The position numbers and the translations under genes were made by a program. A stretch of 64,000 bases of DNA from Geomonas ferrireducens (lineage in GTDB: Bacteria > Desulfobacterota > Desulfuromonadia > Geobacterales > Geobacteraceae): NCBI RefSeq assembly GCF_004917065.1, contig NZ_SSYA01000002.1, positions 124,001-188,000 on the forward strand, written 5' to 3'. A model generated the notes under the pieces. It was not told where the DNA came from. It did not search any database and saw only the letters and a list, made by a program, of their open reading frames with translations. Below, piece after piece: positions 7,835-17,387 of the stretch (its first letter is position 1; every line of letters begins with the position of its first letter).

Positions 7835-9529
7835 ATGGAACGGAAATACAGACTGTCATTTCGAATCAAACTGCTTCTGCTGGTGCTGGTTAGTTGCGGC
7901 GTCCTCGGGGCCCCCACCGGTCTCACAGTGATGAAGCAGTTTTATGACTCTAACAACCGTTTCAACGCTGCCTACCGCGACGCCCTCTACTCCTCTTCCG
8001 ACGCGCTCCTGAAGTCCGAGGTGCAGACCGCGGTGAGCCTGCTGCAGGCCGTCAGCGACCGGGTCTCCAAAGGCGAGATCACCCTCGATGATGCGAAGAA
8101 GCAGGGGGCCGATCTTTTGCGCGGCCTCAAGTTCGGCAAGGACGGCTACTTCTGGGCCGATACCTCCGACGGCACCAACGTCGTTCTCCTGGGCAAACCC
8201 GCAGAAGGGAAGAACAGGATGAACGCGCAGGATGCGAAGGGGAAATACCTGATCCGCGAGATCATCAAGAACGGCATGCAGCCCGAGGGGGGCTTCACCG
8301 ATTACCATTTCCCCCGGCCGGGCAGCGATACCCCCATCGCCAAACGCGGCTACTCGCTCTACTTCAAGCCTTTCGACTGGGTGATCGGCACCGGCAGCTA
8401 CGTCGACGACCTGGACGCCCGGGTCGCCAAGGAGGCCCAGACCAACAAGGAAGTGATCCTCAAGGACGTCTACCTCGTGATCGTTCTCACCGTGGTGCTT
8501 CTGGCGGGGATCTGCATCGTCGCGATACTCGTGGTGCGCCAGCTCCTAAGCCACATCGGCACCGAACCCGAAGAGCTCGCCTCGATCGCCGAACAGGTGG
8601 CCGCGGGAGACCTTACCGTCCGCCTCGAGCCTGGCAAAAGCGGTATCTATGAGGCGATGCGCCGCATGGTGGAGGGGCTTAGGGACGTGATGACCAAGGT
8701 GAACCGCAGCGCGCTGGACGTCTCGGCCGCCGCCGGGGAGCTCAACGAAAACGCCCGCCGCACCGCCGACGGCGCGAGCGAGGTGGTGCACCAGGCCGAG
8801 ACCGTGGCCGTGGCGAGCGAAGAGATGTCCTGCACCAGCAACGAGATCGCCAAGAACTGCCAGCTCGCCGCCGGGAGCTCCGGACGCGCCAGCAGCTCGG
8901 CGCAAAGCGGCGCCGCCATCGTGAAGGAGACGGTCCAGGGTATGAACCGGATCGCGGAGCATGTGCGCCAGTCCGCGGGGGTCGTGGAACAGCTCGGCAC
9001 CCGCAGCGACCAGATCGGCGAGATCGTCGCCACCATAGAGGACATCGCCGACCAGACCAACCTGCTCGCCCTGAACGCGGCCATAGAGGCGGCGCGCGCC
9101 GGTGAACAGGGACGCGGGTTCGCGGTGGTCGCCGACGAGGTGCGGGCGCTCGCGGAGCGTACCACCAAGGCGACCCGCGAGATCGGCAACATGATCAAGT
9201 CGATCCAGCAGGAAACAAGGCAGGCGGTGCAGGCCATGGAAGAGGGGGTGCAGGAGGTTGAGCGCGGCACCGGCGAGGCGGCCCGTTCCGGCGAGGCGCT
9301 CGAGGAGATCCTCTCCCAGATCGAAGAGGTCGCGGGACAGATCAGTCAGATCGTCACCGCGGCGGAAGAGCAGACCGCGACGACGCACGAGATCACGGAC
9401 AACATCCACCGGATCTCCGAAACCGTTCAGGAGAGCGCCCGCGGCTCCGAGGAGATTTCGGCCGCCTCGAACCAGCTCTCGCGGCTCTCGGTGGAGATGC
9501 AGGAGATGGTGCAGCGCTTCAGGATCTAG
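7835..9529 (+). CDS. methyl-accepting chemotaxis protein, sCache_2 sensor
   Basis: Chemoreceptor of 564 residues. TM1 (about residues 10-30) is followed by a periplasmic single Cache_2-type domain ([39 protein letters not shown]), TM2 near residues 208-232, a HAMP-like region, and a cytoplasmic signalling coiled coil with the canonical hairpin tip [20 protein letters not shown]. Such receptors bind small organic acids or similar ligands in known cases; the ligand here is unknown. The C-terminus ends [10 protein letters not shown], with no CheR-binding pentapeptide. Start chosen at 7835 because AAGGAA lies 7 bases upstream and a sigma-28 promoter lies behind it, implying expression with flagellar and chemotaxis genes. 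Confidence 0.93.
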   Translation: MERKYRLSFRIKLLLLVLVSCGVLGAPTGLTVMKQFYDSNNRFNAAYRDALYSSSDALLKSEVQTAVSLLQAVSDRVSKGEITLDDAKKQGADLLRGLKFGKDGYFWADTSDGTNVVLLGKPAEGKNRMNAQDAKGKYLIREIIKNGMQPEGGFTDYHFPRPGSDTPIAKRGYSLYFKPFDWVIGTGSYVDDLDARVAKEAQTNKEVILKDVYLVIVLTVVLLAGICIVAILVVRQLLSHIGTEPEELASIAEQVAAGDLTVRLEPGKSGIYEAMRRMVEGLRDVMTKVNRSALDVSAAAGELNENARRTADGASEVVHQAETVAVASEEMSCTSNEIAKNCQLAAGSSGRASSSAQSGAAIVKETVQGMNRIAEHVRQSAGVVEQLGTRSDQIGEIVATIEDIADQTNLLALNAAIEAARAGEQGRGFAVVADEVRALAERTTKATREIGNMIKSIQQETRQAVQAMEEGVQEVERGTGEAARSGEALEEILSQIEEVAGQISQIVTAAEEQTATTHEITDNIHRISETVQESARGSEEISAASNQLSRLSVEMQEMVQRFRI

Positions 9530-9584
9530 CACCGTCCACATCCTATGCTTTGGTATCCGGGGCGATTCGTGTATCCTATTGCCT

Positions 9585-10550
9585 ATGCCCAGCCAGAAAC
9601 CGAACCGCCAAGACGGCGTCATCATCGAGGAGGAGATCCTCCTCGCCCCCTTCACCACCTTCCAAATCGGCGGGCCGGCGCGCTATTTCGCCCGTGCCCG
9701 CACCGTTCAACAGGTGCGCCAGGCCCTGCGTTTCGCCCAGGACCAGGCGCTTCCCTTTTGTTTCCTCGGCGGTGGCAGCAACCTCCTCGTGAGCGATGAC
9801 GGCTTCGAAGGCCTCGTGATACGGCTTGCCATGGATGCGGTTTCGGTCGACGGCGCAACCGTTTCGGTCGAGGCTGGGTACGACCTGAACCGCCTCGTGC
9901 TCGATTCGGCGCAGTGGGGGCTCTCGGGACTCGAGTCCCTGGCGGGGATACCAGGCACGGTGGGTGGGGCGGTACGCGGCAACGCCGGTGCCTACGGCGG
10001 CGCCATCGGCGACGTGGCGACCTCGGTCTCGGTCCTAGACACGGCGACCCTGGACGTGATCGCCATGCCGCGCGAAGAGTGCTCCTTCTCCTACCGGGAC
10101 AGCCTTTTCAAGCGCGACCCGTGGCTTGCCGTGATGGGGACGGTCCTCACCCTATCCCCGGCAGACCCGGCAGAGATCAAGGGGAGCATCGAGCAGACCC
10201 TCGCCAAGCGGGAGGCGAAACAGCTCTCCTGCGACCGGAGCGCCGGCTCCTTCTTCATGAACCCCGTGGTGCAGGACGCCGAACTGATCAGTAGCTTTGA
10301 GGCGGAACAGGGGGTGCGTTGCCGGGAGTGCCGCATACCCGCCGGCTGGCTTATCGACCGGGCCGGGATGCGCAGCCTGCGGGTCGGGGGGGCGGCGGTG
10401 AGCCACAGACACGCCAACTACCTGGTCAACACCGGAGGCGCAACCGCGGCCCAGATGGTGGAACTGGCTCAACAGATCAAGGCGGGGGTACGGGAAAGGC
10501 TCGGGGTGCTGCTCCAGGAGGAGGTCAGCACCCTCGGGTTCACGCGGTAG
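9585..10550 (+). CDS. murB: UDP-N-acetylmuramate dehydrogenase
   Basis: Cytoplasmic FAD enzyme that reduces UDP-GlcNAc-enolpyruvate to UDP-MurNAc in peptidoglycan synthesis. [12 protein letters not shown] opens the FAD-binding domain, followed by [41 protein letters not shown] (YR-S type substrate motif), [10 protein letters not shown] with the catalytic Ser, and [10 protein letters not shown] with the late Glu. Length of 321 residues and lack of the extra C-terminal insertion match type II MurB. No good ribosome site precedes the ATG; TTG at 9579 is an alternative. It is isolated from other cell-wall genes here and overlaps the convergent kinase gene by 11 bases. Confidence 0.93.
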   Translation: MPSQKPNRQDGVIIEEEILLAPFTTFQIGGPARYFARARTVQQVRQALRFAQDQALPFCFLGGGSNLLVSDDGFEGLVIRLAMDAVSVDGATVSVEAGYDLNRLVLDSAQWGLSGLESLAGIPGTVGGAVRGNAGAYGGAIGDVATSVSVLDTATLDVIAMPREECSFSYRDSLFKRDPWLAVMGTVLTLSPADPAEIKGSIEQTLAKREAKQLSCDRSAGSFFMNPVVQDAELISSFEAEQGVRCRECRIPAGWLIDRAGMRSLRVGGAAVSHRHANYLVNTGGATAAQMVELAQQIKAGVRERLGVLLQEEVSTLGFTR

Positions 10551-13026
10551 CGGCGCAGGCCACGGCCCTGAACTCGGCGAAGGAGGCCTCGAGTTCGGAC
10601 AGCAGCACGGGAAGGGTCGGCTGCTCTTCGGGCTTTTGGGCCGCATGTTCCATCTGCAGCGCCACGGCGCGCATCACCTCGGCTCCGATGCTCGCTGCAG
10701 CCCCCTTGATCGAATGGGCCTGCAGCCGCACCTCCGGGTAGTCCCCACCGTCCACCGCCTCACGCAGCAAAAGGATCAGTTTTTCGCTGGTCGCGCAGTA
10801 CTTCTCCACGAAGATCTCCACGAATTCAGCCCCACCCATCCTCTGCACCAAACCGTTGCGATCAAAAACGGGCGTGGCTTCCTCCACGCCGGAAGACGCC
10901 GAAGCCGCATCTTCCAGGCCGGCACCGGAGCCGCCTGACGATGCCTCGGCGGCCGCACTGGATGCCTCGACGGGAGTCGAAACCGACCCTTCGCCGGAGA
11001 TCGCCCCACGCTCGGGAATCCAGCGCCGCAAGACGTCGCGCAACTGGCCGCAGTCGTAAGGCTTGCTGAGGTAATCGTCCATCCCGGCGGCAAGGCAGAG
11101 TTCCCGGTCTCCGGCCACAGCGTTCGCGGTTAGTGCCACGATGGGGAGGTGCCCGCCGCTCTCCTTCTCCTGGGCGCGGATCGCCCTTGTCGCGGCGAAG
11201 CCGTCCATCTGCGGCATTTGACAGTCCATGAACAGCAGGTGATATCTCCCCTGCGCCGCCGCGGTAACGGCAAGCGCCCCGTTCTCCACGATCACCACCC
11301 GGCACCCCAGAAGCCCAAGCATGTGGCGCACTACGTCCTGGTTCACCGGGTTGTCCTCCGCGACGAGGATCAAGGCGTCGAAGCGCTCCGACGGCTCACC
11401 TGCCGGCAGGCAGAGCTGGTGCGCGAGGCTTTCGGGGACGCCGTCTATGACCTTCATGCTGACGCTGAACCAGAAGGTGGAGCCGACCCCGTACTCGCTG
11501 GAAAGCCCGAGCTCCCCTCCCATCAGCTCGGCGAGCTGCCTGGAAATGGCAAGCCCCAGGCCGGTGCCGCCGAAAGTGCGGGTGGTCGAGTAATCGGCCT
11601 GGGAGAAGCTCTCGAAGATGTGCGCCTGCGCCTCGGGGCGGATACCGATGCCGGTGTCGGCCACCTCGAAACGCACCTCCCCCTCCCCTTCTCCGGCGAC
11701 CGGTGCCGCGGACAGACGCACCTCGCCGCGGCTGGTGAACTTGACGGCGTTCCCCACCAGGTTCACGAGGATCTGGCGCAGCCGCACCGCGTCCCCCTCG
11801 ACGTAACGAGGCAGTTCCGGGTCGATCGTGAGCGAGATCCCCACCCCCTTGCGCTGCGCACCGGCGGCGAAGATCTCCAGCACCCCGCCCAGGAGGTCGT
11901 GCAGGTCGAACGGGGCGGGCTCGAGCTCCATGCGCCCGGCCTCTATCTTCGAGAAATCGAGGATGTCGTTGATGATGGAGAGGAGCGATTCGCCGGAATT
12001 GCGCACCGCGTCGGCGAAACGGCGCTGCTCGCCGGAGAGCCCGCTTTCCAGAAGGACGCTCACCATGCCGAGCACCCCGTTCATCGGGGTACGGATCTCG
12101 TGGCTCATGTTGGCTAGAAACTGCGACTTGGCGAGGCTCGCGGCCTCGGCCGCCTCCTTGGAGACGCGCAGTTCCGCCACCGTCTGGTTCAGCTCCCGGT
12201 TCGTCGCCGAGAGCTCGGAGGTCCTGCGCTGCACTTCGGCCTCGAGCTCCTGACGATGCGCCTCTAGTTTCTCGTCTCGCTGCTGGATCTGCACCAGCAT
12301 CCCGTTGAACCCCTCGATGAGGGTGCCGAGCTCATCGTTTCCCTGCTTTTTCGCGCGCACCGAATAGTTCTTGTCGATCGACACCGCCCTGATGACCTGC
12401 GCCAGGTGGGTGATGGGGGCCGAGATGAAACGCTGCAGACGCGAGGCGAGGAAATAGGCGAGCAGGAGCGCGCTCAGCATGACCGCAGCCACGAGGAAGA
12501 AGTAGCGTGCCAGGCGGTCGGTGAACTCGCTGGCATCGGACTGCAACACCACGGTGCCGATCTTTTGCTGGTCCAGGACGATGGGGTAGACGCCGTAGAT
12601 GGCGTCGCTGATGGCAAGGGGGGAACGTGAGTGCTCTAGGGTCTCGCGCAGCCGCTTTTCGTCGATGCGCAACCGGCCGCCGAACCCGGTCATGAACCGG
12701 GGTTTGGTGCCTCCCGGCGCCTGGTAACTGGCAAGCACCGTGTTGTCCTGCAGCATGATGAAAGCAAGGCGGATGTAAGGCTTGGCGCGGAGCGCGGCGA
12801 CGGTCTCTCCAGCGGCGGCCCGATCGCTGAAGGCGACCGCGGCGGAGCTGTTGTTGCCTATGATCTCGGCGAGGGCGGAAAGCTCGGTTTGCATCTCCCT
12901 GCGGAAGCGGTTGGCCTCGTTCACCACGAAGGCGACCGAAACGAGCGCGAGTACGACCGCGTTGGTGAGCAGCAGCATGCCGATGAGTTTGCGTCTGATG
13001 GAGAGGTCGCGGAACCGGTTGATCAT
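10540..13026 (-). CDS. hybrid histidine kinase: CHASE8-HAMP-HisKA-REC-HPt
   Basis: Membrane-bound phosphorelay kinase of 828 residues. TM1 about 13-35; extracytoplasmic CHASE8-like sensor to about 165 ([18 protein letters not shown]); TM2 about 175-195; HAMP to about 250; coiled coil; HisKA with H309 in [12 protein letters not shown]; HATPase with [15 protein letters not shown] and [12 protein letters not shown] with phospho-acceptor D601 ([14 protein letters not shown]); an Ala/Ser-rich linker 675-720; and a C-terminal HPt with H770 in AHSIKGAAA. All catalytic residues are present, so the full His-Asp-His relay is intact within one chain; the final response regulator is not adjacent. Preceded by a sigma-28-like promoter, suggesting a link to motility. 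Confidence 0.93.
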   Translation of the reverse strand: MINRFRDLSIRRKLIGMLLLTNAVVLALVSVAFVVNEANRFRREMQTELSALAEIIGNNSSAAVAFSDRAAAGETVAALRAKPYIRLAFIMLQDNTVLASYQAPGGTKPRFMTGFGGRLRIDEKRLRETLEHSRSPLAISDAIYGVYPIVLDQQKIGTVVLQSDASEFTDRLARYFFLVAAVMLSALLLAYFLASRLQRFISAPITHLAQVIRAVSIDKNYSVRAKKQGNDELGTLIEGFNGMLVQIQQRDEKLEAHRQELEAEVQRRTSELSATNRELNQTVAELRVSKEAAEAASLAKSQFLANMSHEIRTPMNGVLGMVSVLLESGLSGEQRRFADAVRNSGESLLSIINDILDFSKIEAGRMELEPAPFDLHDLLGGVLEIFAAGAQRKGVGISLTIDPELPRYVEGDAVRLRQILVNLVGNAVKFTSRGEVRLSAAPVAGEGEGEVRFEVADTGIGIRPEAQAHIFESFSQADYSTTRTFGGTGLGLAISRQLAELMGGELGLSSEYGVGSTFWFSVSMKVIDGVPESLAHQLCLPAGEPSERFDALILVAEDNPVNQDVVRHMLGLLGCRVVIVENGALAVTAAAQGRYHLLFMDCQMPQMDGFAATRAIRAQEKESGGHLPIVALTANAVAGDRELCLAAGMDDYLSKPYDCGQLRDVLRRWIPERGAISGEGSVSTPVEASSAAAEASSGGSGAGLEDAASASSGVEEATPVFDRNGLVQRMGGAEFVEIFVEKYCATSEKLILLLREAVDGGDYPEVRLQAHSIKGAAASIGAEVMRAVALQMEHAAQKPEEQPTLPVLLSELEASFAEFRAVACAATA

Positions 13027-13077
13027 GAACTCTTTTCTCGTGCGGAAGCGCCGTGAGCGTTAGAAACCATAGCAGCC

Positions 13078-13104
13078 TTGTCGGCAAAGCCCGCGATTTC
13101 TTTA
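13078..13104 (-). promoter_or_regulatory. sigma-28 (FliA) type promoter for hybrid kinase
   Basis: On the minus strand TAAAGAAA (13097-13104), 11-base spacer, GCCGACAA (13078-13085), close to the flagellar consensus TAAAGTTT-N11-GCCGATAA. It ends 51 bases upstream of the kinase ATG at 13026. Confidence 0.65.
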
Positions 13105-13303
13105 GCCCAAAATCCCGCCGGTCCCGGTGCCTCCGGTCATCTGCCGAGCCGGCACGCCTTTCTTCCGAAAGCAGACCCGCAGCCCCCGACCACCGCCGCG
13201 CCGGTTGCCCCCTCCCCACGGAGGGGGGAGGCTGCCAGAGGGGACAGGGCCTTAACGGGACAGGCACCTGCGGAACCAGTCCCCTGGCAGCGCTCCCCCC
13301 GGT
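13105..13303. other. intergenic region with GC-rich hairpins
   Basis: Contains an inverted repeat CCCCTCC-CCAC-GGAGGGG around 13210-13228 and further G/C runs to 13300, similar in style to the repeats at 27899 and 25136. No protein gene supported; the plus-strand open frame across it reads through the hairpins and lacks a ribosome site. Confidence 0.45.
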
Positions 13304-13432
13304 TCACCTGCTCACCGCGGTCTTGTGCTCCGCGATGAGGCCGCGGTCTGCAACTACGGCGTGTCCTACGACGGCGATTCCGGCCATAATGACGGCGATG
13401 CAGCAGTACCGCGTCTTCCTGTTGATTTTCAT
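13304..13432 (-). CDS. possible small membrane or exported peptide
   Basis: Candidate 42-residue product beginning MKINRKTRYCCIAVIMAGIA: a basic N-terminus, then a 14-residue hydrophobic segment and a short polar tail, as in a signal peptide or single-span membrane peptide. GGGGG lies 7 bases before the ATG. There is no family I recognise and no operon partner. The cold-shock gene upstream is separated by a terminator. It could be a chance frame. Confidence 0.4.
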   Translation of the reverse strand: MKINRKTRYCCIAVIMAGIAVVGHAVVADRGLIAEHKTAVSR

Positions 13433-13556
13433 ACGGCACCCCCGGAAGATTAAATTAGACCAATAGTGGATAGCACAGGGGGAAGGGTTGTCAACAAAAG
13501 TGGACGAGGCGGGGGGGATGCAACCGATGTTGCGGCGCGGAATTCCGGCGGAAGGC

Positions 13557-13591
13557 AAAAAAAAAGTCCCGGATCGCTCCGGGACTTTTTT
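13557..13591 (-). terminator. bidirectional intrinsic terminator after cspA
   Basis: AAAAAGTCCCGGA-TCGC-TCCGGGACTTTTT: a 13-bp stem flanked by A and T runs, so active in both directions. It lies 22 bases beyond the cold-shock gene stop. Confidence 0.9.
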
Positions 13592-13612
13592 GTGCGGCTG
13601 ATGACTGATTCG

Positions 13613-13813
13613 CTATACGCGGGTCACGTTAGCTGCCTGCAGACCTTTCGGCCCCTTGGCAACTTCGAAGGTGACGCTATCGCCTTCAGCAAGGGATTTG
13701 AACCCGTCGCCGGTGATGGCGGAGAAGTGCACGAATACGTCGTCGCCATTCTCCTGCTCAATGAAACCAAACCCCTTGCTGTCGTTAAACCATTTTACAG
13801 TTCCGTTAACCAT
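13613..13813 (-). CDS. cold-shock domain protein (CspA family)
   Basis: Single OB-fold nucleic-acid chaperone of 66 residues. RNP1 (KGFGFIEQ) and RNP2 (VFVHFS) are intact, with the usual GTVKWFND opening and the [10 protein letters not shown] close. Family members bind single-stranded RNA or DNA and act as antiterminators or RNA chaperones. It is monocistronic, with a sigma-70-like promoter at 13875-13903, a leader of about 55 bases and a strong terminator. Geobacter-type genomes carry several paralogues, so cold induction cannot be assumed. Confidence 0.95.
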   Translation of the reverse strand: MVNGTVKWFNDSKGFGFIEQENGDDVFVHFSAITGDGFKSLAEGDSVTFEVAKGPKGLQAANVTRV

Positions 13814-13874
13814 TTACTTTTACCTTCTCCATGTCTTTCTGCTGATATTCGTCCGGCTCATCCGGACCTTCGAC

Positions 13875-13903
13875 ACATTAACAGCTTGGTTCCGACAAAG
13901 CAA
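13875..13903 (-). promoter_or_regulatory. sigma-70-like promoter for cold-shock gene
   Basis: Minus-strand TTGCTT (13898-13903), 17-base spacer, TAATGT (13875-13880), about 62 bases before the cspA ATG. Confidence 0.55.
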
Positions 13904-13936
13904 GCAATTAAATTTTCGCCTTTTTTCCCCGCCTTG

Positions 13937-14701
13937 CTACTGCGCCAGATTCACCACGACGTCGAGCCCGTCGATGGTGAGCGTCGTCACCGCGCCGGCG
14001 CCCACCACGGTGGAGAGGTTGCGCACGAAGATCCGTCTTCCGTTCAGGAACGGGAAGGTCCTGGTATCGTTGAAGAAGTTGCTGGGGATCTCGTCGGTCT
14101 CGCTTACGCCGTAGATCGCCTTGCCGGAGTTCAGCGAGTCCTTGATGCTAACCACGTGCGTCCCCAAAACGCCGTCGACGCTGGTGATCACCGCCATCGC
14201 CTGCCGGTAGGGGGAGGGCTGCAGCACCGTGAGCGTGAAAGAAGGTTTCTCAATATACCTGGTGGTGCTGATGAACTGGGCGCTTTCACTCCCGATGGAG
14301 AGCGTGGTCGTGGTCGTGGTCCCCAGGGTGCTCGCAGCGGTGTGGGTCACGGTGACCTTGTCGCCGTTTTGCACCGCCCCGTCGCTGTTCGTCGGGGTGC
14401 CGCCGTTCACCGAGTACTTGCTGTCCCCTCCCACCGAACCGGTGACGCTGATCGGGCTGGAGGAGCCGGTGAGTCCTGAGACGGTGATCGGGGCGGAGGT
14501 CACCTGGGCGTCGGGCTCGGTTCCGGGCACGGCGGCGAAGGAGAAGGAGTCGGGGGTGGTCGGGAGCCGCTGGTACTCCGGGAGCCACTCCACCTTGCCG
14601 CAGCCGGCGACGGTGAAGATGAGCAGCAACAGGAAGGTCTTGAAAAGGGCGCTGCGGCGCATGCATGGCGCGCGGTCCGGACCTGCGTTCAGGGGTTCCA
14701 T
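13937..14701 (-). CDS. lipoprotein with Ig-like/repeat module, unknown function
   Basis: Predicted lipoprotein of 254 residues. A hydrophobic segment ends in the lipobox FTVAGC (Cys34), so the mature protein is membrane-anchored. The mature part opens with a Ser/Thr/Gly-rich beta module (YSVNGG...DGAVQNGDKVTVTHTAAST), a pattern seen in Ig-like cell-surface repeats, followed by a C-terminal domain of about 110 residues I do not recognise. GAGG lies 7 bases before ATG 14701; a start at Met14 (14662) would give a more usual signal peptide but lacks a ribosome site. No operon partner; the next gene upstream is a kinase 68 bases away. Confidence 0.75.
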   Translation of the reverse strand: MEPLNAGPDRAPCMRRSALFKTFLLLLIFTVAGCGKVEWLPEYQRLPTTPDSFSFAAVPGTEPDAQVTSAPITVSGLTGSSSPISVTGSVGGDSKYSVNGGTPTNSDGAVQNGDKVTVTHTAASTLGTTTTTTLSIGSESAQFISTTRYIEKPSFTLTVLQPSPYRQAMAVITSVDGVLGTHVVSIKDSLNSGKAIYGVSETDEIPSNFFNDTRTFPFLNGRRIFVRNLSTVVGAGAVTTLTIDGLDVVVNLAQ

Positions 14702-14769
14702 GGCATATCCTCGTGTGCTGGAAGGTGCAAAAGCAGGATATTACTCAAAGAAGGGGACGTTGACAAGGG

Positions 14770-17268
14770 CTACTCTTTGCAGAGCCCCTTGAACGCCTCG
14801 CGCAGCGCGGAAAGCTTGTACGGTTTCTGGATGAAACCTGCGATCCCTTTGCCCAGGAACTTGTGGGTCACCTCGTGTTCGGTGAAGCCGCTGGAGATGA
14901 TCACCTTTACCCCTGGATCGATGCGGCGCAGTTCCCGGAAGCACTGCTCCCCGTCCATCTGCGGCATGGTCAGGTCGAGCAGCACGAAGCTGATGTCGTC
15001 GCGGCTTTTGAAAAGCTCCACCCCCTGCAACCCGTCCGCCGCGGCCAACACATGGAACCCAAGCTCATGCAACATCTCGCTTGCCAGGGAGCGGATGGTC
15101 TCCTCGTCGTCGATGAGGAGCACGGTCCCGCTCCCCTTCCACGGCACGGAGTCACCATCCCGATGGTTGCTGGTGGCGGCCGGTCTGTCTCCGGCAGGAA
15201 ACATCACCTTGAAGGTGCTCCCCTCCCCCGGCTCGCTGTAGACCCGGATCGCCCCGCTATGCCCGCGCACGATGCCGAGGACCGCGGCCATGCCGAGTCC
15301 CCGTCCGGTGAACTTGGTGGTGAAAAAGGGCTCGAAGATCTTGCCGATGGTATCCCGGTCCATGCCGCAGCCGGTGTCGGCGACCTCCAGGTAGACATAG
15401 CGCCCGGGCGGAACCGGGTCGGAAAGCCACCCCCCCTTCAGGTATTCCGGGGTCACCTCGATGCAGCCGGTCGACAACGAGATCACCCCGTTTCGATCGC
15501 CGATCGCCTCGGAGGAGTTGATCACGAGGTTCATCACCACCTGACGGATCTGGGTCGCATCGACGGTCACCGCGGGAAGCGGGTGTTGCAGGTGGTAGCG
15601 CAGCGCCGCCTTCTTCGAGATGGAGACGCTCAACATGTGCCCCATCTCCTCCACCAGCCGGTTCAGGTCGAGTTCCTCGGTGACGAAGCGCCCCTTGCCG
15701 GAATAGGCGAGCATCTGGCGCGCCAGATCGGCGGCCCGCGACGCCGCGGTCTCTATGCTGCGCAGATTTTCCACCGCCGGTGACTCGGGGGAGAGACGCA
15801 TCAGGGCGAGATCGGCATTACCGACGATGGCGGTGAGGATGTTGTTGAAATCGTGGGCGATCCCACCGGCCAGCACCCCCAGGCTCTCCAGCTTCTGGGT
15901 GTGCAGCATCTGCTTTTCGAGTTTAAGACGCTCTTCCTCGGAGTTTTTGCGCTCCGTGATGTCGTGCGCGGACCAGACCACCCGCTCCCGTGCCATGGGG
16001 GCGACGCTCCCGGCGAACCAGACCTCTTTCCCGTCTATGTTGAGCTGGTATTCGACCAGTACGGTGCGCCCCGTCTCCTGTGCCTCGTGAATCGCAGACA
16101 GGAAGAAGTCGGCCTGCTCCTTCGGGAAGACCTCGTGCAGGCGCTTGCCCAGCAGTTCCGCGGGGGGGAGGTAAAGCGTGTTCGTCCCGGTGGGAGCGAT
16201 CTCGAGGTAGCGTCCTTCTGCGTCCAGGACCAGGATGACATCGGTCAGGGAGGCGAAGATGGAACGAAATTTCTCCTGCGAGGACTTGAGGGCCTCCTCG
16301 GCGTGCTTGCGCTCCGCCACCTCGACCTGAAGCAGCGCGTTGGACTCCGAGAGCTCCCGGGTCTTCTCTTCCACCATCTGCTGCAAAAGGATGGGTTGGC
16401 GCAGGAACCACCAGGCGAGGAGCGCGCTGAGGGAGCTGAGGAACAGGATCAGGAGCAGCTCGAGGGCGACGAAACCGGCCAGGTGCCACCCCTGCACCGG
16501 CTCGACCGAGACGGTCCAGGCGCCGTTGGGGACGACGACCTCCTGGCTTACCGGGTCGCGCAGAGGGCTACCCACCGACCAGAAGACCTCCTTCTTCCCC
16601 GTCTCCGGGTTAATGCGTGAGATCTGGTAGTTGTACTCCTTACCCAGCACGGTCAGGTTCGAGCTGTGCAGGAAATCCTGCAGGCGCAGCATGGCGACGG
16701 TAAAGCCCCAGAAACGCTCCCCCCCCTCTTCCTTAAGAAAAACGGGAAGCCTGCCTACGACGGCCTTGCCTCCTCCCTGGATCAGGTCGAAGGGGCCTGC
16801 GAGGGTGAGCTTCTTGGTGCGCAAGGCAAGAAGCGCCTCCTTGTTACGCCGGTTGTCGGCAAGCAGGTTGTGACCGATGGCTTTTTCGTTGCCGGTGAGG
16901 GGGACGACCTGGCTGATGATCCCACGGGGGGCAAGCTGGAGGGCGCTGGTACCTGGATAGAGCTCGAGCATTTCCCGAGCTATTTGGGGGAAATTGGAGA
17001 TTTCGCCGTCACCCTGCCGGATGAGCGCGGCGAGGGCGTAGGTCGAGGAAAGGGCGCGGTTCAGGTTGTCCCGGATGCCGTGCGCCACCTGGGCGGTGAG
17101 GTCGCCGGCCGCCTGGCGCCGACTCTGCACGCGGTTCTCCTCGTAGAGCCAGACGATGGTGCCGCTAACGGCCGCGCCGAACACGAAGGCGGCAATAACG
17201 GTTAGCACCAGTCTGGCGCTGCAGGCGCGGCTCTTATGCACTTTTTGCTGCTGAATGTTTTCTTGCAT
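14770..17268 (-). CDS. hybrid histidine kinase: CHASE-PAS-HisKA-REC
   Basis: Membrane sensor kinase of about 832 residues. TM1 (about 18-45) and TM2 (about 270-292) bracket an extracytoplasmic CHASE domain (LQLAPRGIISQVVPLTGNE), followed by a coiled coil, a PAS domain (LTDVILVLDAEGRYLEIAPTG), HisKA with the phospho-acceptor in GGIAHDFNNILTAIVGNAD, HATPase (NLVINSSEAIGD, DTGCGMD, GRGLGMAAVLG) and a C-terminal REC (LLIDDEE, LLDLTMPQMDG, IQKPY). The HDFNN H-box with a fused REC is common in delta-proteobacterial kinases. Start placed at ATG 17268 (GTGGAG just upstream); GTG 17277 is possible. Signal and output unknown. A weak TTGCTG-N16-TAATGT promoter lies in the spacer. Confidence 0.92.
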   Translation of the reverse strand: MQENIQQQKVHKSRACSARLVLTVIAAFVFGAAVSGTIVWLYEENRVQSRRQAAGDLTAQVAHGIRDNLNRALSSTYALAALIRQGDGEISNFPQIAREMLELYPGTSALQLAPRGIISQVVPLTGNEKAIGHNLLADNRRNKEALLALRTKKLTLAGPFDLIQGGGKAVVGRLPVFLKEEGGERFWGFTVAMLRLQDFLHSSNLTVLGKEYNYQISRINPETGKKEVFWSVGSPLRDPVSQEVVVPNGAWTVSVEPVQGWHLAGFVALELLLILFLSSLSALLAWWFLRQPILLQQMVEEKTRELSESNALLQVEVAERKHAEEALKSSQEKFRSIFASLTDVILVLDAEGRYLEIAPTGTNTLYLPPAELLGKRLHEVFPKEQADFFLSAIHEAQETGRTVLVEYQLNIDGKEVWFAGSVAPMARERVVWSAHDITERKNSEEERLKLEKQMLHTQKLESLGVLAGGIAHDFNNILTAIVGNADLALMRLSPESPAVENLRSIETAASRAADLARQMLAYSGKGRFVTEELDLNRLVEEMGHMLSVSISKKAALRYHLQHPLPAVTVDATQIRQVVMNLVINSSEAIGDRNGVISLSTGCIEVTPEYLKGGWLSDPVPPGRYVYLEVADTGCGMDRDTIGKIFEPFFTTKFTGRGLGMAAVLGIVRGHSGAIRVYSEPGEGSTFKVMFPAGDRPAATSNHRDGDSVPWKGSGTVLLIDDEETIRSLASEMLHELGFHVLAAADGLQGVELFKSRDDISFVLLDLTMPQMDGEQCFRELRRIDPGVKVIISSGFTEHEVTHKFLGKGIAGFIQKPYKLSALREAFKGLCKE

Positions 17269-17387
17269 GGGCTCCACTTTTGCCGGTCTGTGCCTGCGCC
17301 GACGGCAGCCTCAAAGCCTCATTTCCTCCCACTGAATACATTAAACGGAAAGGATACGCCAGCAAAAAAGTAAAGAACCCGTATACC

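Noticed and set aside
13053-13466. 137-residue plus-strand frame beside cspA
   Set aside because: Runs through GC-rich hairpins, lacks a ribosome site and looks compositionally random.
14770-17268. hybrid kinase and lipoprotein gene as one operon
   Set aside because: A 68-base gap and separate ribosome sites leave this open, and no shared function is visible, so no operon was claimed.
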